A stretch of DNA of 14,104 nt from positions 1 to 14,104 of the forward strand of contig JAUYUF010000139.1 of the NCBI GenBank assembly GCA_030694835.1, given 5' to 3'. Under the pieces are notes generated by a model. That model was not told the origin of the DNA. It ran no database searches and was given only the letters and a program-made list of their open reading frames with translations. The translations under genes were made by a program, and so were the position numbers. Positions 13,954 to 14,104 of this stretch are shown one piece after another (within the stretch, counting starts at the first letter, position 1; each line of letters begins with the position of its first letter). Source of the stretch: Flavobacteriaceae bacterium (GTDB lineage: Bacteria > Bacteroidota > Bacteroidia > Flavobacteriales > Flavobacteriaceae).

Positions 13954-13984
13954 CAAAGTTAGAAATATTTTTACGTTAAACAAA
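13954..13984 (-). promoter_or_regulatory. Bacteroidetes-type promoter of the str-S10-spc cluster
   Basis: On the minus strand TTTG (13984-13981) is followed after exactly 19 nt by TAACTTTG (13961-13954). This is a perfect match to the Bacteroidetes housekeeping promoter: -33 TTTG and -7 TAnnTTTG, recognised by the lineage's primary sigma factor. Transcription would start near 13948-13950, giving a 5' leader of about 53 nt before rpsL. Other TAnnTTTG strings occur within genes, but none that I found by eye had a TTTG at the right distance. This is therefore the only clear promoter for the 27-gene array in the window. Confidence 0.85.
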
Positions 13985-14104
13985 CTCCTAATAATTATAT
14001 TTTTAAAAGTTTTAAAATAGGGTAGATTTTGTATCTTTCATTCATTAATAATGTGTTAATAACTGCCTATTGAAAGCCCATTTTACACCATATATATATA
14101 CATT
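13985..14104. other. AT-rich upstream region without a recognisable gene
   Basis: Together with the promoter and leader, this stretch completes the 209 bp between rpsL and the right edge. It contains two tandem copies of the palindromic octamer TTTTAAAA (14001-14008 and 14010-14017), about 53-69 bases upstream of the predicted start site, where an AT-rich upstream element could help a strong promoter. A short alternating TA run lies at 14090-14100. No open frame with recognisable protein features is seen on either strand, and no tRNA is apparent. Confidence 0.5.

Noticed and set aside
14032..14039. A possible divergent plus-strand promoter (TATCTTTC)
   Set aside because: The last base differs from the consensus, no TTTG lies at the right distance upstream, and no downstream gene is visible before the window ends.
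14090..14100. TA dinucleotide run as a meaningful repeat
   Set aside because: It is only about 11 bases long in AT-rich intergenic DNA, so chance is sufficient.

Overview
The window is a ribosomal-protein cluster in which every gene lies on the minus strand, so transcription runs from about 13950 towards position 1. It holds 27 genes in the order rpsL-rpsG-fusA-rpsJ-rplC-rplD-rplW-rplB-rpsS-rplV-rpsC-rplP-rpmC-rpsQ-rplN-rplX-rplE-rpsN-rpsH-rplF-rplR-rpsE-rpmD-rplO-secY-infA-rpmJ. This is the str, S10 and spc blocks joined end to end. The last gene, rpmJ, is cut by the left edge, and the operon presumably continues beyond it.

The DNA is AT-rich. There is no tuf gene between fusA and rpsJ, and no adk or map between secY and infA. 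Shine-Dalgarno sequences are essentially absent, with A/T-rich stretches before most starts. The only recognisable promoter has the Bacteroidetes form (TTTG, 19 nt, TAnnTTTG). Together with the protein sequences this points to the phylum Bacteroidota, most likely a member of the Flavobacteriia/Flavobacteriaceae. The genus cannot be fixed by reading.

Layout: 13896-14104 is the promoter and upstream region. 10916-13895 encodes S12, S7 and EF-G. 4201-10897 carries the S10 block and the first part of the spc block. 338-4200 runs from S8 to the SecY translocon. 1-335 carries IF-1 and the partial L36 gene. Spacers are mostly 2-24 nt and one pair overlaps by 1 nt, as expected for a single long transcript that makes both ribosomal subunits, an elongation factor, an initiation factor and the protein-export channel. 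Two spacers are longer and structured: rpsJ-rplC (64 nt, perfect 14-bp-arm palindrome) and rpsN-rpsH (61 nt, long stem-loop).

No mobile element, CRISPR array, tRNA or rRNA gene, or foreign-looking gene was seen. Gene content is ordinary and conserved, and I do not see a new multi-gene system. The points worth a second look are the two structured spacers as candidate regulatory RNAs, the promoter architecture, loss of zinc ligands in both S14 and L36, and lineage-specific features of L3 and L22.
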